Below, piece by piece: positions 36,341 through 45,821 of a DNA stretch of 64,000 nt. A model generated the notes under the pieces. That model ran no database searches. It had not been told where the DNA came from and worked only from the letters and a program-made list of their open reading frames with translations. Position 1 is the first letter of the stretch. Each line of letters starts with the position of its first letter. The DNA comes from Granulosicoccus sp965214025 (lineage in GTDB: Bacteria > Pseudomonadota > Gammaproteobacteria > Granulosicoccales > Granulosicoccaceae). The DNA lies in NCBI GenBank assembly GCA_965214025.1, contig CBDCAW010000057.1, positions 1-64,000 of the forward strand. The letters are read 5' to 3'. A program made the translations under genes and the position numbers.

Positions 36341-36598
36341 ATGGAAATTGTAGTTGGCTTGACGGCGGTGGCCGTAGCACTTCTGATCGGCATGGGCGCT
36401 CTGGGCACCGCCATCGGTTTCGGTATTCTGGGTGGTCGCTTTCTGGAAGGCGCCGCACGTCAACCGGAAATGACACCGATGTTGCAGGTCAAGATGTTTA
36501 TCGTGGCCGGCCTGCTCGACGCGGTGCCGATGATCGGTGTGGGTATCGCGCTGTTCTTCACCTTCGCCAACCCCTTCATTGGCCAGGTTCCGGGCTGA
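36341..36598 (+). CDS. atpE: ATP synthase F0 subunit c
   Basis: The c subunit forms the rotating proton-driven ring. The 85-residue hairpin has helix 1 with ALGTAIGFGILGGRFLEGAA, the polar loop RQPEM, and helix 2 FIVAGLLDAVPMIGVGIAL with the proton-carrying Asp. The carboxylate and surrounding residues are of the H+-type, not the Na+-type. I chose the second of two adjacent ATGs (36338 and 36341) because GGAG lies five bases before it. Confidence 0.97.
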   Translation: MEIVVGLTAVAVALLIGMGALGTAIGFGILGGRFLEGAARQPEMTPMLQVKMFIVAGLLDAVPMIGVGIALFFTFANPFIGQVPG

Positions 36599-36629
36599 TC
36601 GGGCCTGATTTGACGGACAGGAGAGCAAC

Positions 36630-37100
36630 GTGAACCTGAATCTGACATTACTCGGTCAGGCCATCTCGTTCGCGATCTTCGTCATTTTCTGCATGAAGTA
36701 CGTGTGGCCGCCCATCATGGGTGCGCTTCGCGAGCGGCAGGAGAAGATCGCACAGGGGTTGGCAGACGCCGAAAAGGGCGAGCAGAAGCGCGAGGAAGCC
36801 GAGGCCGAAATCGCTACCATGCTGGAAGAGGCGAAGTCGCAGGCGGCAGAAATAGTTGCCCAGGCCAAGAAGCGCGGCAATGACATCGTCGAGGAATCGA
36901 AGAGCACTGCCCGCAGTGAGGGCGAGCGTCTGAAAGAGGCGGCTTCTTCGGAAATCGAACAGGAGGTTGTCAGCGCCAGAGAGAGTCTGCGCAAGCAGGT
37001 CGGGGCATTGGCAGTGGAAGGCGCTAGCCGAATCCTGAAACGGGAGGTCGACTCCAACGCTCACGCCGAGGTCATCGACGACCTGGTCACGCAGATCTGA
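36630..37100 (+). CDS. atpF: ATP synthase F0 subunit b
   Basis: Peripheral-stalk subunit of 156 residues. It has one N-terminal membrane helix (LLGQAISFAIFVIFCMKYVW) followed by PPIMGALRERQEKIAQGLAD and a long charged coiled coil rich in Glu/Ala/Lys. Length equals the E. coli protein (156). It sits between atpE and atpH. Confidence 0.97.
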   Translation: MNLNLTLLGQAISFAIFVIFCMKYVWPPIMGALRERQEKIAQGLADAEKGEQKREEAEAEIATMLEEAKSQAAEIVAQAKKRGNDIVEESKSTARSEGERLKEAASSEIEQEVVSARESLRKQVGALAVEGASRILKREVDSNAHAEVIDDLVTQI

Positions 37101-37115
37101 GGAGCTTGAACGACC

Positions 37116-37652
37116 ATGGCTGATTACTCAACGGCGGCACGTCCGTACGCACGTGCGATATTTGAAACGGCACAGCAGGAAGGCCGTTTCGACGACTGGT
37201 CTGCCCGGCTGGAGTTCTGGGCGGCTCTCGTCAGCAACCCGGAAATGGCGCAACGGCTGGAAGAGCCCGGTGCCACCGCTGCCGAGAAGTCCGAAATGGT
37301 CGAGACCGTTGCTGCCGATGGCATGGACGATGAAAGCCGCAACTTTCTCAGATTGCTCGCCGAGAATGAGCGCTTGCTGGCACTACCCGCGATTCGGGAG
37401 AACTACGAAGCCTTCAGGGCGAAGGCGGAAGGGCTGATCGAAGCATCCGTGGTTTCGGCATTCGAGCTCGACGACGCTCAGCGTGAGCGCATAGCGGATG
37501 CGCTGGGCAAGCGCCTCGATCGCAAGGTGAACGTCACCTGCAGTGTGGATGACTCCCTGATGGGCGGAGCCATAGTGCACGCCGGCGATCTGGTGATCGA
37601 TGGCTCTTTGAAGGGTCGTCTGGAAAAGATGAGCAGGGCGATTGCCGGGTGA
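37116..37652 (+). CDS. atpH: ATP synthase F1 subunit delta
   Basis: Delta links the b dimer to the top of F1. The 178-residue product starts ADYSTAARPYARAIFETAQQ and ends with the conserved region KVNVTCSVDDSLMGGAIVHA and GDLVIDGSLKGRLEKM. Length and position between atpF and atpA are typical. Confidence 0.96.
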   Translation: MADYSTAARPYARAIFETAQQEGRFDDWSARLEFWAALVSNPEMAQRLEEPGATAAEKSEMVETVAADGMDDESRNFLRLLAENERLLALPAIRENYEAFRAKAEGLIEASVVSAFELDDAQRERIADALGKRLDRKVNVTCSVDDSLMGGAIVHAGDLVIDGSLKGRLEKMSRAIAG

Positions 37653-37725
37653 TGAACCGCAGGCGTGTGTGCCGTAGCAGAGTCACCGTCACGGTGACCA
37701 ACCGAACACCAAAGGATCTCAAGAC

Positions 37726-39267
37726 ATGCAATTGAACCCGTCAGAAATCAGCGAACTGATCAAGCAACGGATTGGTAATTTCGAAGGCAAGGCAGACGCC
37801 AGAACCGAAGGCACGATCGTCAGTCTCAGTGACGGCATCGTGCGCATCCATGGCCTCGATGATGCCATGTCTGGCGAGATGATCGCCTTCCCGAACAATC
37901 TTTTCGGCCTGGCCCTCAACCTCGAGCGCGACTCCGTCGGCGCGGTGGTTCTGGGCGACGCAGAAGACCTCACCGAGGGTGACAAGGTCCAGTGCACCGG
38001 TCGCATTCTCGAAGTGCCGGTGGGGCCTGAGCTGCTTGGCCGGGTGGTCAACGCACTGGGTCAGCCCATCGATGGGAAGGGCGACATCGATACGCAACAG
38101 ACCGCACCCATCGAGAAGGTGGCGCCTGGCGTCATCGAGCGCCAGTCGGTAGATCAACCGGTGCAGACCGGTCTGAAGGCCATCGACGCGATGGTACCGG
38201 TGGGCCGGGGTCAGCGAGAGCTGATCATCGGCGATCGCCAGACCGGCAAGACTGCGGTGGCCATCGATGCGATCATCAATCAAAGGGATTCCGGCATCAA
38301 GTGTGTGTACGTCGCGATCGGGCAGAAGCAGTCCACTATCGCCAACGTGGTGCGCAAGCTTGAAGAACACGGTGCCATGGACAACACGATCATCGTGGCG
38401 GCTGGTGCGGCTGATGCGGCTGCCCTGCAGTACGTGGCTCCGTACTCCGGTTGCAGCATGGGTGAGTACTTTCGTGATCGTGGCGAAGATGCACTGATCG
38501 TGTATGACGATCTCACCAAGCAAGCGTGGGCCTATCGCCAGGTATCGCTACTGCTGCGTCGTCCGCCGGGCCGTGAAGCTTACCCAGGTGATGTCTTCTA
38601 TCTCCACTCCCGGTTGCTCGAGCGTGCGTCCAGGGTCAATTCGGACTACGTCGAGAAGATCACCAATGGCGAAGTCACGGGCAAGACCGGATCACTGACC
38701 GCCCTGCCGATCATCGAGACGCAGGCCGGCGACGTGTCAGCCTTCGTTCCGACCAACGTCATATCGATCACCGATGGCCAGATCTTCCTGGAAACCGACC
38801 TGTTCAACTCGGGTATCCGGCCCGCCATCGATGCCGGCCTCTCCGTATCGCGAGTCGGTGGTTCGGCACAGACCAAGATCATCAAGAAGCTCGGTGGCGG
38901 TGTGCGTCTCGCGCTCGCTCAGTATCGTGAATTGCAGGCCTTCTCGCAGTTTGCCTCGGATCTCGATGAAGCAACCCGGAAGCAGCTCGAGCGTGGCCAG
39001 CGAGTCACGGAGCTGATGAAGCAGAAGCAGTATTCACCGCTGACTGTCAGTGAGATGGGCGTTTCCCTGTTCGCCGCGAACGAAGGCTATCTTGACGACA
39101 TCGAGATATCGAAGATCGTCTCCTTCGAGGAAGGTCTGCACTCGCATTTCCGCTCGAACCACCAGGATCTGCTCGACGAGATCGACGAAAGTGGTGACTA
39201 CACCGACGACATCCAGGCAGCCTTCCGAAAAGGTATAGACGCCTTCAAGTCGAACGGCAGTTGGTAG
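37726..39267 (+). CDS. atpA: ATP synthase F1 subunit alpha
   Basis: Non-catalytic nucleotide-binding subunit, 513 residues as in E. coli. Evidence includes MQLNPSEISELIKQRI at the N-terminus, the P-loop GDRQTGKTAVAIDAI, YDDLTKQAWAYRQVSLLLRR and the family signature around PAIDAGLSVSRVGGSAQTK. Located in canonical order between atpH and atpG. Confidence 0.98.
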   Translation: MQLNPSEISELIKQRIGNFEGKADARTEGTIVSLSDGIVRIHGLDDAMSGEMIAFPNNLFGLALNLERDSVGAVVLGDAEDLTEGDKVQCTGRILEVPVGPELLGRVVNALGQPIDGKGDIDTQQTAPIEKVAPGVIERQSVDQPVQTGLKAIDAMVPVGRGQRELIIGDRQTGKTAVAIDAIINQRDSGIKCVYVAIGQKQSTIANVVRKLEEHGAMDNTIIVAAGAADAAALQYVAPYSGCSMGEYFRDRGEDALIVYDDLTKQAWAYRQVSLLLRRPPGREAYPGDVFYLHSRLLERASRVNSDYVEKITNGEVTGKTGSLTALPIIETQAGDVSAFVPTNVISITDGQIFLETDLFNSGIRPAIDAGLSVSRVGGSAQTKIIKKLGGGVRLALAQYRELQAFSQFASDLDEATRKQLERGQRVTELMKQKQYSPLTVSEMGVSLFAANEGYLDDIEISKIVSFEEGLHSHFRSNHQDLLDEIDESGDYTDDIQAAFRKGIDAFKSNGSW

Positions 39268-39276
39268 GGGTCAGCC

Positions 39277-40140
39277 ATGTCATCTGGTAAGGAAATTCGC
39301 AATCAGATCAAGAGTATCCAGAATACTCAGAAGATCACGAAAGCGATGGAAATGGTCGCGGCCTCGAAGATGCGCAAGGCGCAGGAGCGCATGCGCGCCA
39401 ACCGCCCTTACTCCATCAAGATGCGTGACGTCATCGGCCATGTCGCATCGGCGAACGTCGAGTACCACCACCCTTACCTGATGGATCGGCCGGAGGTCAA
39501 GCGGGTGGGTTACATCATCGTCTCTTCGGATCGAGGTCTGTGCGGTGGCTTGAACACGAACACGTTCAAGACGGCCATAGCCTCGATGAGCGAGTGGTCG
39601 GAGCAGGGTGCCGAGATCGATATCGTGACCGTCGGCAAGAAGGCCTTGCAGTTCTTCAGCCGGTTGGGTAGCAACATCGTTGGCAAGGTTTCCGAACTGG
39701 ACGATTCTCCCGAGCTAGCCGACTTTGTCGGGCCTGTCAAGATCATGCTGGATGCCTACGACGAAGGCGAGATCGATCGTCTTTTTCTGGTGGAGAACGA
39801 GTTTGTCAACACGATGACCCAGGAAGCACATGTCACTCAGCTGATTCCCGCCGAAGCCGATGAGGACAAGAAGCTGCAACATCACTGGGATTACCTCTAC
39901 GAGCCGGACGCGAAGGGTGTGGTCGATCACCTGATGGTTCGCTATGTCGAATCCCTCGTGTATCAATCGGTGGTCGAGAACGTGGCTTGTGAGATGGCTG
40001 CGCGAATGGTTGCGATGAAGAGCGCGTCCGACAATGCCGGTGAGCTGATCGATGAACTGCAATTGAAATACAACAAGGCTCGCCAGGCGGCGATCACTCA
40101 GGAGATCTCCGAGATTGTCAGTGGGGCCGCGGCGGTCTGA
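39277..40140 (+). CDS. atpG: ATP synthase F1 subunit gamma
   Basis: Central rotor shaft, 287 residues. The N-terminal helix IRNQIKSIQNTQKITKAMEM with VAASKMRKAQERM and the C-terminal helix KYNKARQAAITQEISEIVSG form the conserved coiled coil. SSDRGLCGGLNTNTFK is the family signature in the middle. It starts nine bases after atpA. Confidence 0.98.
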   Translation: MSSGKEIRNQIKSIQNTQKITKAMEMVAASKMRKAQERMRANRPYSIKMRDVIGHVASANVEYHHPYLMDRPEVKRVGYIIVSSDRGLCGGLNTNTFKTAIASMSEWSEQGAEIDIVTVGKKALQFFSRLGSNIVGKVSELDDSPELADFVGPVKIMLDAYDEGEIDRLFLVENEFVNTMTQEAHVTQLIPAEADEDKKLQHHWDYLYEPDAKGVVDHLMVRYVESLVYQSVVENVACEMAARMVAMKSASDNAGELIDELQLKYNKARQAAITQEISEIVSGAAAV

Positions 40141-40280
40141 TCGATACTCGGTAAATCATTGCCCACCATGCACATGGCATGAAGGGGCAATGTGGCAATC
40201 AACGGTGTTCCACCCTGGCTTCCCTTGGTCGGAAGCGGTGATAGAACCCATCAACGTTCAAGAGACTGGAATCAAGCATC

Positions 40281-41798
40281 ATGAGCACTGGATCCATAGT
40301 AGAAGTCATCGGCCCCGTCGTGGACGTCGAGTTTGCACGGGACGCCGTTCCGAAGATCTATGACGCACTGACGGTAGCCGACAGCGAGACGGTCCTGGAA
40401 GTACAGGGGCAACTCGGTGACGGCGTGGTCAGGACCATCGCCATGGGAACGTCGGAAGGCCTGAAACGAGGTGTCGAGATCACCAACACCAATCAACCCA
40501 TCCAGGTGCCTGTCGGCAAGGGCACGTTGGGTCGGATCATGAACGTGCTCGGGCATCCGATCGACGATGCCGGTCCGATCGAGACGGAAGAGCACATGCC
40601 GATTCACCGCGAGCCCCCCACCTATGCCGATCAGTCGGGTTCCACCGAGCTGCTCGAAACGGGCATCAAGGTCATCGACCTGCTGTGCCCGTTTGCCAAG
40701 GGCGGCAAGGTCGGTCTGTTCGGCGGAGCCGGTGTCGGCAAGACCGTCAACATGCTGGAGCTTATCCGGAACATCGCCATCGAGCATTCCGGATTTTCGG
40801 TATTCGCCGGGGTGGGTGAACGCACGCGGGAGGGTAACGACTTCTATTACGAAATGAAGGATTCGAACGTCCTCGACAAGGTTGCCCTGGTATTCGGTCA
40901 GATGAACGAGCCCCCGGGCAACCGTCTGCGGGTGGCCCTGTCGGGTTTGACCATGGCCGAGTATTTTCGTGACCAGGGCAGCGACGTGTTGATGTTCATC
41001 GACAACATCTATCGCTACACGCTTGCTGGAACCGAAGTGTCGGCTCTGTTGGGGCGGATGCCTTCGGCGGTGGGTTACCAGCCGACGCTCGCGGAAGAGA
41101 TGGGCGTTCTGCAGGAACGCATCACCTCGACCAAGTCAGGCTCTATCACCTCGGTGCAGGCGGTTTACGTGCCGGCAGACGACCTTACCGATCCATCGCC
41201 TGCAACGACTTTTGCCCACCTGGATGCCACCGTCGTTCTGTCTCGAAATATCGCGGAGCTGGGCATTTATCCCGCGGTGGATCCGCTCGACTCCACGAGC
41301 CGCCAGCTTGATCCTCTGGTCATCGGTCAGGAGCACTACGATTGTGCCCGTGCCGTACAGAACACACTGCAGCGCTACAAGGAGCTTCGCGACATCATCG
41401 CGATCCTGGGCATGGACGAGCTGTCGGAGGACGACAAGCAGACCGTTGCGCGTGCCCGGAAGGTGCAGCGGTTCCTGTCGCAACCCTTCTTCGTCGCCGA
41501 GGTTTTCACCGGTTCACCTGGCAAGTATGTCTCGCTGAAAGACACAATCGCAGCATTTCGGGGAATCGTGGATGGCGAGTACGATCACATGCCCGAGCAG
41601 GCCTTCTACATGCAGGGCACCATCGAGGAAGCGGTCGAGAACTTCAAGAAATCGGAGAAGAAATCTCCGACGACAAGAAATCCGACGACAAGAAGTCCGA
41701 TGACAAGAAGTCTGAAGACGAGAAAGAGGCTGCCTGATCATGGCCGCCACCCTGAACGTCGAGATCGTCAGTGCGGAGAAGTCGATCTTCTCCGGTGA
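40281..41798 (+). CDS. atpD: ATP synthase F1 subunit beta, with a frameshifted 3' tail as sequenced
   Basis: Catalytic subunit of F1. The P-loop GLFGGAGVGKTVNMLELI, the catalytic region GERTREGNDFYYEM and LAEEMGVLQERITSTKSG are intact through about residue 460 (EQAFYMQGTIEEAVENFKKS). The reading frame then runs on for about 45 residues of Thr/Arg-rich sequence and overlaps atpC out of frame by 59 bp. In the next frame the same DNA encodes a repeated S-D-D-K-K tail ending EDEKEAA at a stop at 41735-41737, two bases before atpC. The family lacks such a long tail. A one-base indel near 41660, real or from sequencing, is the simplest explanation; the intended end is probably 41737. Confidence 0.93.
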   Translation: MSTGSIVEVIGPVVDVEFARDAVPKIYDALTVADSETVLEVQGQLGDGVVRTIAMGTSEGLKRGVEITNTNQPIQVPVGKGTLGRIMNVLGHPIDDAGPIETEEHMPIHREPPTYADQSGSTELLETGIKVIDLLCPFAKGGKVGLFGGAGVGKTVNMLELIRNIAIEHSGFSVFAGVGERTREGNDFYYEMKDSNVLDKVALVFGQMNEPPGNRLRVALSGLTMAEYFRDQGSDVLMFIDNIYRYTLAGTEVSALLGRMPSAVGYQPTLAEEMGVLQERITSTKSGSITSVQAVYVPADDLTDPSPATTFAHLDATVVLSRNIAELGIYPAVDPLDSTSRQLDPLVIGQEHYDCARAVQNTLQRYKELRDIIAILGMDELSEDDKQTVARARKVQRFLSQPFFVAEVFTGSPGKYVSLKDTIAAFRGIVDGEYDHMPEQAFYMQGTIEEAVENFKKSEKKSPTTRNPTTRSPMTRSLKTRKRLPDHGRHPERRDRQCGEVDLLR

Positions 41799-42162
41799 GG
41801 CGACCATGGTCATCGCGTCGGCACAGCTCGGTGAGGTGGGGATAACTCCCGGGCACGCCCCGTTCATGAGCCGGATCAAACCCGGTGAGGTTCGGGTGAC
41901 CACGGCTGACGACAGTGAGGAACTGGACATCTACGTATCCGGTGGGTTGATCGAAGTGCAGCCCTATGTCGTCACGATCCTGGCAGATACGGCACTGCGT
42001 ATCGACGATATCGACGAGGCGGAGGCTCAGAAGGCGAAGGAAGAGGCCGAGGCTGAGCTGGCTGGCAACAAGCCCGAAGATATCGACTACAACGCTGTCC
42101 AGACCCGGCTGGCCGAAGCGTCCGCACAGTTGCAGCTGGCCAGGAAACTCCGTCGGGGCTGA
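41740..42162 (+). CDS. atpC: ATP synthase F1 subunit epsilon
   Basis: Regulatory rotor subunit of 140 residues. The beta-sandwich domain begins LNVEIVSAEKSIFSGEATMV, with GEVGITPGHAPFMSRIKPGE and YVSGGLIEVQPYVVTILADT. The C-terminal helical hairpin is rich in Ala/Glu/Lys. It is the last gene of the atp operon. Confidence 0.97.
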   Translation: MAATLNVEIVSAEKSIFSGEATMVIASAQLGEVGITPGHAPFMSRIKPGEVRVTTADDSEELDIYVSGGLIEVQPYVVTILADTALRIDDIDEAEAQKAKEEAEAELAGNKPEDIDYNAVQTRLAEASAQLQLARKLRRG

Positions 42163-42563
42163 TCGGTACGCTGGCAACGTCCAGCTGCTTGAATGCTCCA
42201 GGGCTTGCGATGCCACTGGGTCAGTCCATCTCCAGCCCACAGACGCCAACGGGCTGAGTGATTAAAGCCCCGGCATGGGGGTGTAGCTGATCGGACGACC
42301 GCACACGTGGTGCTTTGCTGGATGAGGTGGCGGCATTGCTACCTTCTGGCTTGGCCTGATCTGTGCGATCGTTGGCACTCACGGCTGAAGAAGGTGTGGT
42401 GTCAGCCGATGGTAATGCCCATCGGGGCTCGGGTCGTACCGGTGACCTCGGGCTTGTCATTCATGATCCCTCAGGCACCTATGGGTTCATGGAAGACAGG
42501 CTCTAGAGCCCTTGTCAGGTACCGTTTCGTCAACGTGTTCCCCTACCGGCTCTGGCAATTTTC
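42163..42563. other. Gap between the atp operon and glmU
   Basis: Four hundred bases without a credible gene. I see no clear hairpin-plus-U terminator and no recognisable riboswitch. The promoter for glmUS probably lies here but I cannot point to it. Confidence 0.4.
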
Positions 42564-43925
42564 ATGGCTCTTCGACTGATCATTCTCGCTGCCGGCAAAG
42601 GCACGCGAATGCGTTCCTCACTTCCCAAGGTGTTGCATCCTCTCGCGGGCAAGCCGTTGCTCGGGCACGTGCTCGACACGACTGCAGGTCTCGGCCCGGA
42701 CAGCGTCACGGTGGTGGTCGGGCACGGTGCCGAGCAGGTCAAGGCATCCATTACTCACGCGGTTACCTGGGCGCTGCAGCTTGAACAGCTGGGTACGGCC
42801 CATGCGGTACAACAGGGCCTTGCCGGTATCGAAGACGAAGACCATGTGCTCATCGCCTACGGTGACAATCCACTGACGGAAGTCGATACCTATCGTTCCC
42901 TGCTCGATCGTGTCGGCCCACGCCGGGTCGGGCTGTTGACGCTGACGCTGGATGACGCCACCGGCTATGGGCGCATCGTTCGTGACGCCGAAGGTACGGT
43001 TACCGGCATCGTGGAACAGAAGGATGCAAGCATCGAGCAGCTTGCCATTCGCGAAATGAACTCCGGCGTGCTCGCCATCCGGGGAGAGTGGTTGCTGAGA
43101 CTGCTGCAGCGCATCGGCAACGACAATGCCCAGGGTGAGTATTACCTTACCGACCTGTTCGCCTTGGCGGTCGCGGAAGGGCTGGTCATCGACACCGTGC
43201 AGCCTGCACACGCCTGGGAGGTCGATGGCGTCAACAGCCGCGCCCAGCTAGCCATGCTCGAGCGGCGCTTTCAACGGAATGCAGCCGAGCGGCTGATGGC
43301 GGAAGGTGCTTCTCTGCTCGACCCGTCGCGTATCGATATCCGGGGGTCTCTGCTCACAGGCAGTGATGTCGAAATCGACGTGAACTGCGTCTTCACGGGC
43401 AAGTGCGAACTCGGCAATGGCGTTCGTATCGGTCCGAACTGTGTATTGAACAACACCATCGTCGAGGCCGGCAGCGTTGTTCACTCGCACAGTGTGCTCG
43501 ATGGCGCCCACGTCGGTCCGGGTTGTTCGGTCGGCCCGTTCGCCCGGCTGCGCCCCGGTACGGTGCTGGCCGATGCGGTGCGAATCGGCAACTTCGTGGA
43601 AACGAAGAACGCGGCGATCGAAGCCGGTGCCAAGGTGAACCACCTGAGCTACGTAGGCGATGCCTCGGTGGGGTCGCGCACGAATATCGGTGCAGGCACG
43701 ATAACGTGCAATTACGACGGTGCGAACAAGCATCGCACCGTCATCGGTGAAGACGTGTTCGTCGGCTCCAATACGGCTATCGTGGCCCCGGTGACGGTGA
43801 ACGACGGTGCCACGCTCGGCGCCGGCTCGACCATCGTGCGCGAGGTTCCCGCACAAACCCTGTCTCTGAGTCGCGCCAACCAGCGCGACGTGGACGGCTG
43901 GCAGCGACCGAAGAAAGAGGGCTGA
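42564..43925 (+). CDS. glmU: Bifunctional UDP-N-acetylglucosamine pyrophosphorylase / glucosamine-1-phosphate N-acetyltransferase
   Basis: Makes UDP-GlcNAc for peptidoglycan and LPS in two steps. The 453-residue protein has the uridyltransferase domain first (IILAAGKGTRMRSSLPKVLH, LIAYGDNPLT, VDGVNSRAQLAMLE). The left-handed beta-helix acetyltransferase domain follows (IRIGPNCVLNN, RTNIGAGTITCNYDGANKHR). Length matches E. coli GlmU (456). glmS follows three bases later, so the two act in one operon and one pathway. Confidence 0.97.
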   Translation: MALRLIILAAGKGTRMRSSLPKVLHPLAGKPLLGHVLDTTAGLGPDSVTVVVGHGAEQVKASITHAVTWALQLEQLGTAHAVQQGLAGIEDEDHVLIAYGDNPLTEVDTYRSLLDRVGPRRVGLLTLTLDDATGYGRIVRDAEGTVTGIVEQKDASIEQLAIREMNSGVLAIRGEWLLRLLQRIGNDNAQGEYYLTDLFALAVAEGLVIDTVQPAHAWEVDGVNSRAQLAMLERRFQRNAAERLMAEGASLLDPSRIDIRGSLLTGSDVEIDVNCVFTGKCELGNGVRIGPNCVLNNTIVEAGSVVHSHSVLDGAHVGPGCSVGPFARLRPGTVLADAVRIGNFVETKNAAIEAGAKVNHLSYVGDASVGSRTNIGAGTITCNYDGANKHRTVIGEDVFVGSNTAIVAPVTVNDGATLGAGSTIVREVPAQTLSLSRANQRDVDGWQRPKKEG

Positions 43926-43928
43926 GTC

Positions 43929-45761
43929 ATGTGTGGCATCGTTGGAGCGGTAGCGCAACGGGATATCGCCGATATCCTTTTGATGGGCCTGCAGAGCCTG
44001 GAGTATCGCGGTTACGATTCCGCAGGGGTCGCCACGGTCGATGATCAGGGGCAGCTTCGGCGCGTCCGGCGGGTCGGGAAGGTACGTGAGCTGGTGGATG
44101 CGGTGGAGCGCGAAGGGCTGCCGGGTGGTATCGGTATCGCCCATACCCGTTGGGCCACTCACGGCGAGCCCAATGAAACCAACGCGCACCCGCATGTGTC
44201 CGTCGAGCGCATCGCAGTGGTGCATAACGGCATCATCGAGAACCATGCCGCGCTACGCGAGGAACTCATCGCCCTGGGCTATGTGTTCGCTTCCGACACG
44301 GACACCGAGGTGATCGCACATCTGGTGGATCATCACCTGAAGAGCAAGGACGATCTGCTGAGTGCGGTGCAGGCCACCGTCGCCAGGCTCGACGGTGCCT
44401 ACGGCACGGTCATCATGGATCAACGGCACCCGGATCGTCTGGTGGTGGCTCGCTCCGGGTCGCCGTTGGTCATCGGGTACGGGGTCGGTGAGCACTTCAT
44501 CGCCTCTGACCAGCTTGCCCTGCTACCGGTGACACGAAGGTTCGCCTATCTGGAAGAGGGTGATGTGGCCGAGATCACGCGGCGCGAGGTGCGGATATTC
44601 GATCACGCGGGGAACCCGGTGGAGCGTGCCGTCGAAGAGTCGACCCTGTCGCACGATGCCAGCGACAAGGGCCAGTATCGCCACTACATGCAGAAGGAAA
44701 TTCACGAACAGCCGGTAGCCATCCAGCGAACCCTGGAAGGTCGGCTGGCCAGCGGAGCCGTACTCGATTCGGCCTTCGGTGACAATGCGGCAGAGCTGCT
44801 CGCCCGCGTGGAGCATGTGCAGATCATTGCCTGTGGTACCAGTTATCACGCCGGCCTGGCGGCGCGTTACTGGTTCGAGGCGTTCGCAGGTGTTTCCTGC
44901 AACGTGGAGATCGCTTCGGAATACCGCTATCGCGACTCCTTCGTACGGCCGAACAGCCTGCTGGTGACCATCTCGCAGTCGGGTGAAACCGCGGATACGC
45001 TGGCTGCCCTGCGCCTGTCGAAGCAGCAGGGATACATGAGCAGCCTGGTGCTGTGCAACGTGGCGGGCTCGTCGCTCGTTCGCGAATCCGACATGAGTTA
45101 CCTGATGAAGGCCGGTGCCGAAATCGGTGTGGCTTCCACCAAGGCATTCACGGTACAGCTCGCCGGGCTGCTGATGCTCACCGCTGCCGTCGGGCACCAC
45201 AAGGGCATGACGGTGGAGAAGGAGCGTCAAATTGTGCACGCCTTGCAGAGCCTGCCGGCCAAGCTCGAACAGGTTCTGGGAATGGATGCAGCCATCCAGG
45301 CGCTCGCCGAGGGCTTCGCGGACAAGCACCACAGCCTGTTTCTCGGCCGCGGTGAGCAGTATCCGATCGCGATGGAGGGTGCCCTGAAACTCAAGGAGAT
45401 CTCCTACATACACGCGGAAGCCTACGCAGCCGGCGAACTCAAGCACGGCCCGCTGGCCTTGATCGATGCCGACATGCCGGTGATCGTGGTCGCGCCGAAC
45501 AATGAGCTGGTGGAGAAGCTCAAGTCGAACGTGGAAGAGGTGCGTGCGCGCGGCGGGCTGATGTACGTGTTCGCGGACAAACAGGCGAAATTTCGCAGCG
45601 ACGCCACGATGACGGTACTCGAAGTGCCTCATTGCGACCCGCTGATCGCACCCATCGTCTACACGGTACCGCTACAGTTGTTGTCTTATCACGTGGCGAT
45701 CATCAAGGGCACCGATGTGGATCAGCCGCGTAACCTCGCCAAGTCTGTCACCGTGGAATGA
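43929..45761 (+). CDS. glmS: Glutamine-fructose-6-phosphate aminotransferase (isomerizing)
   Basis: First committed step of UDP-GlcNAc synthesis. The 610-residue product begins MCGIVGAVAQRDIADILLMG, with Cys2 as the N-terminal glutaminase nucleophile. It contains LEYRGYDSAGVA and HTRWATHGEPNETNAHPH. Two SIS domains follow (ISQSGETADTLAALRLSKQQ; AAGELKHGPLALID), ending with the conserved PRNLAKSVTVE. It is co-transcribed with glmU. Confidence 0.98.
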   Translation: MCGIVGAVAQRDIADILLMGLQSLEYRGYDSAGVATVDDQGQLRRVRRVGKVRELVDAVEREGLPGGIGIAHTRWATHGEPNETNAHPHVSVERIAVVHNGIIENHAALREELIALGYVFASDTDTEVIAHLVDHHLKSKDDLLSAVQATVARLDGAYGTVIMDQRHPDRLVVARSGSPLVIGYGVGEHFIASDQLALLPVTRRFAYLEEGDVAEITRREVRIFDHAGNPVERAVEESTLSHDASDKGQYRHYMQKEIHEQPVAIQRTLEGRLASGAVLDSAFGDNAAELLARVEHVQIIACGTSYHAGLAARYWFEAFAGVSCNVEIASEYRYRDSFVRPNSLLVTISQSGETADTLAALRLSKQQGYMSSLVLCNVAGSSLVRESDMSYLMKAGAEIGVASTKAFTVQLAGLLMLTAAVGHHKGMTVEKERQIVHALQSLPAKLEQVLGMDAAIQALAEGFADKHHSLFLGRGEQYPIAMEGALKLKEISYIHAEAYAAGELKHGPLALIDADMPVIVVAPNNELVEKLKSNVEEVRARGGLMYVFADKQAKFRSDATMTVLEVPHCDPLIAPIVYTVPLQLLSYHVAIIKGTDVDQPRNLAKSVTVE

Positions 45762-45821
45762 CTCATGGTGTACTGCAAGGGCTGAAAGCTGTTCGTACGA
45801 CTCAGGCGTTGCAGTGTTGCA

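Noticed and set aside
42270..42345. tRNA-like stretch (GGGGTGTAGCTGATCGG) before glmU
   Set aside because: It has an A-box-like start but no matching acceptor stem, anticodon stem or T-loop.
43248..45632. Long minus-strand frames opposite glmU and glmS
   Set aside because: Antisense shadows; glmU and glmS are complete on the plus strand.
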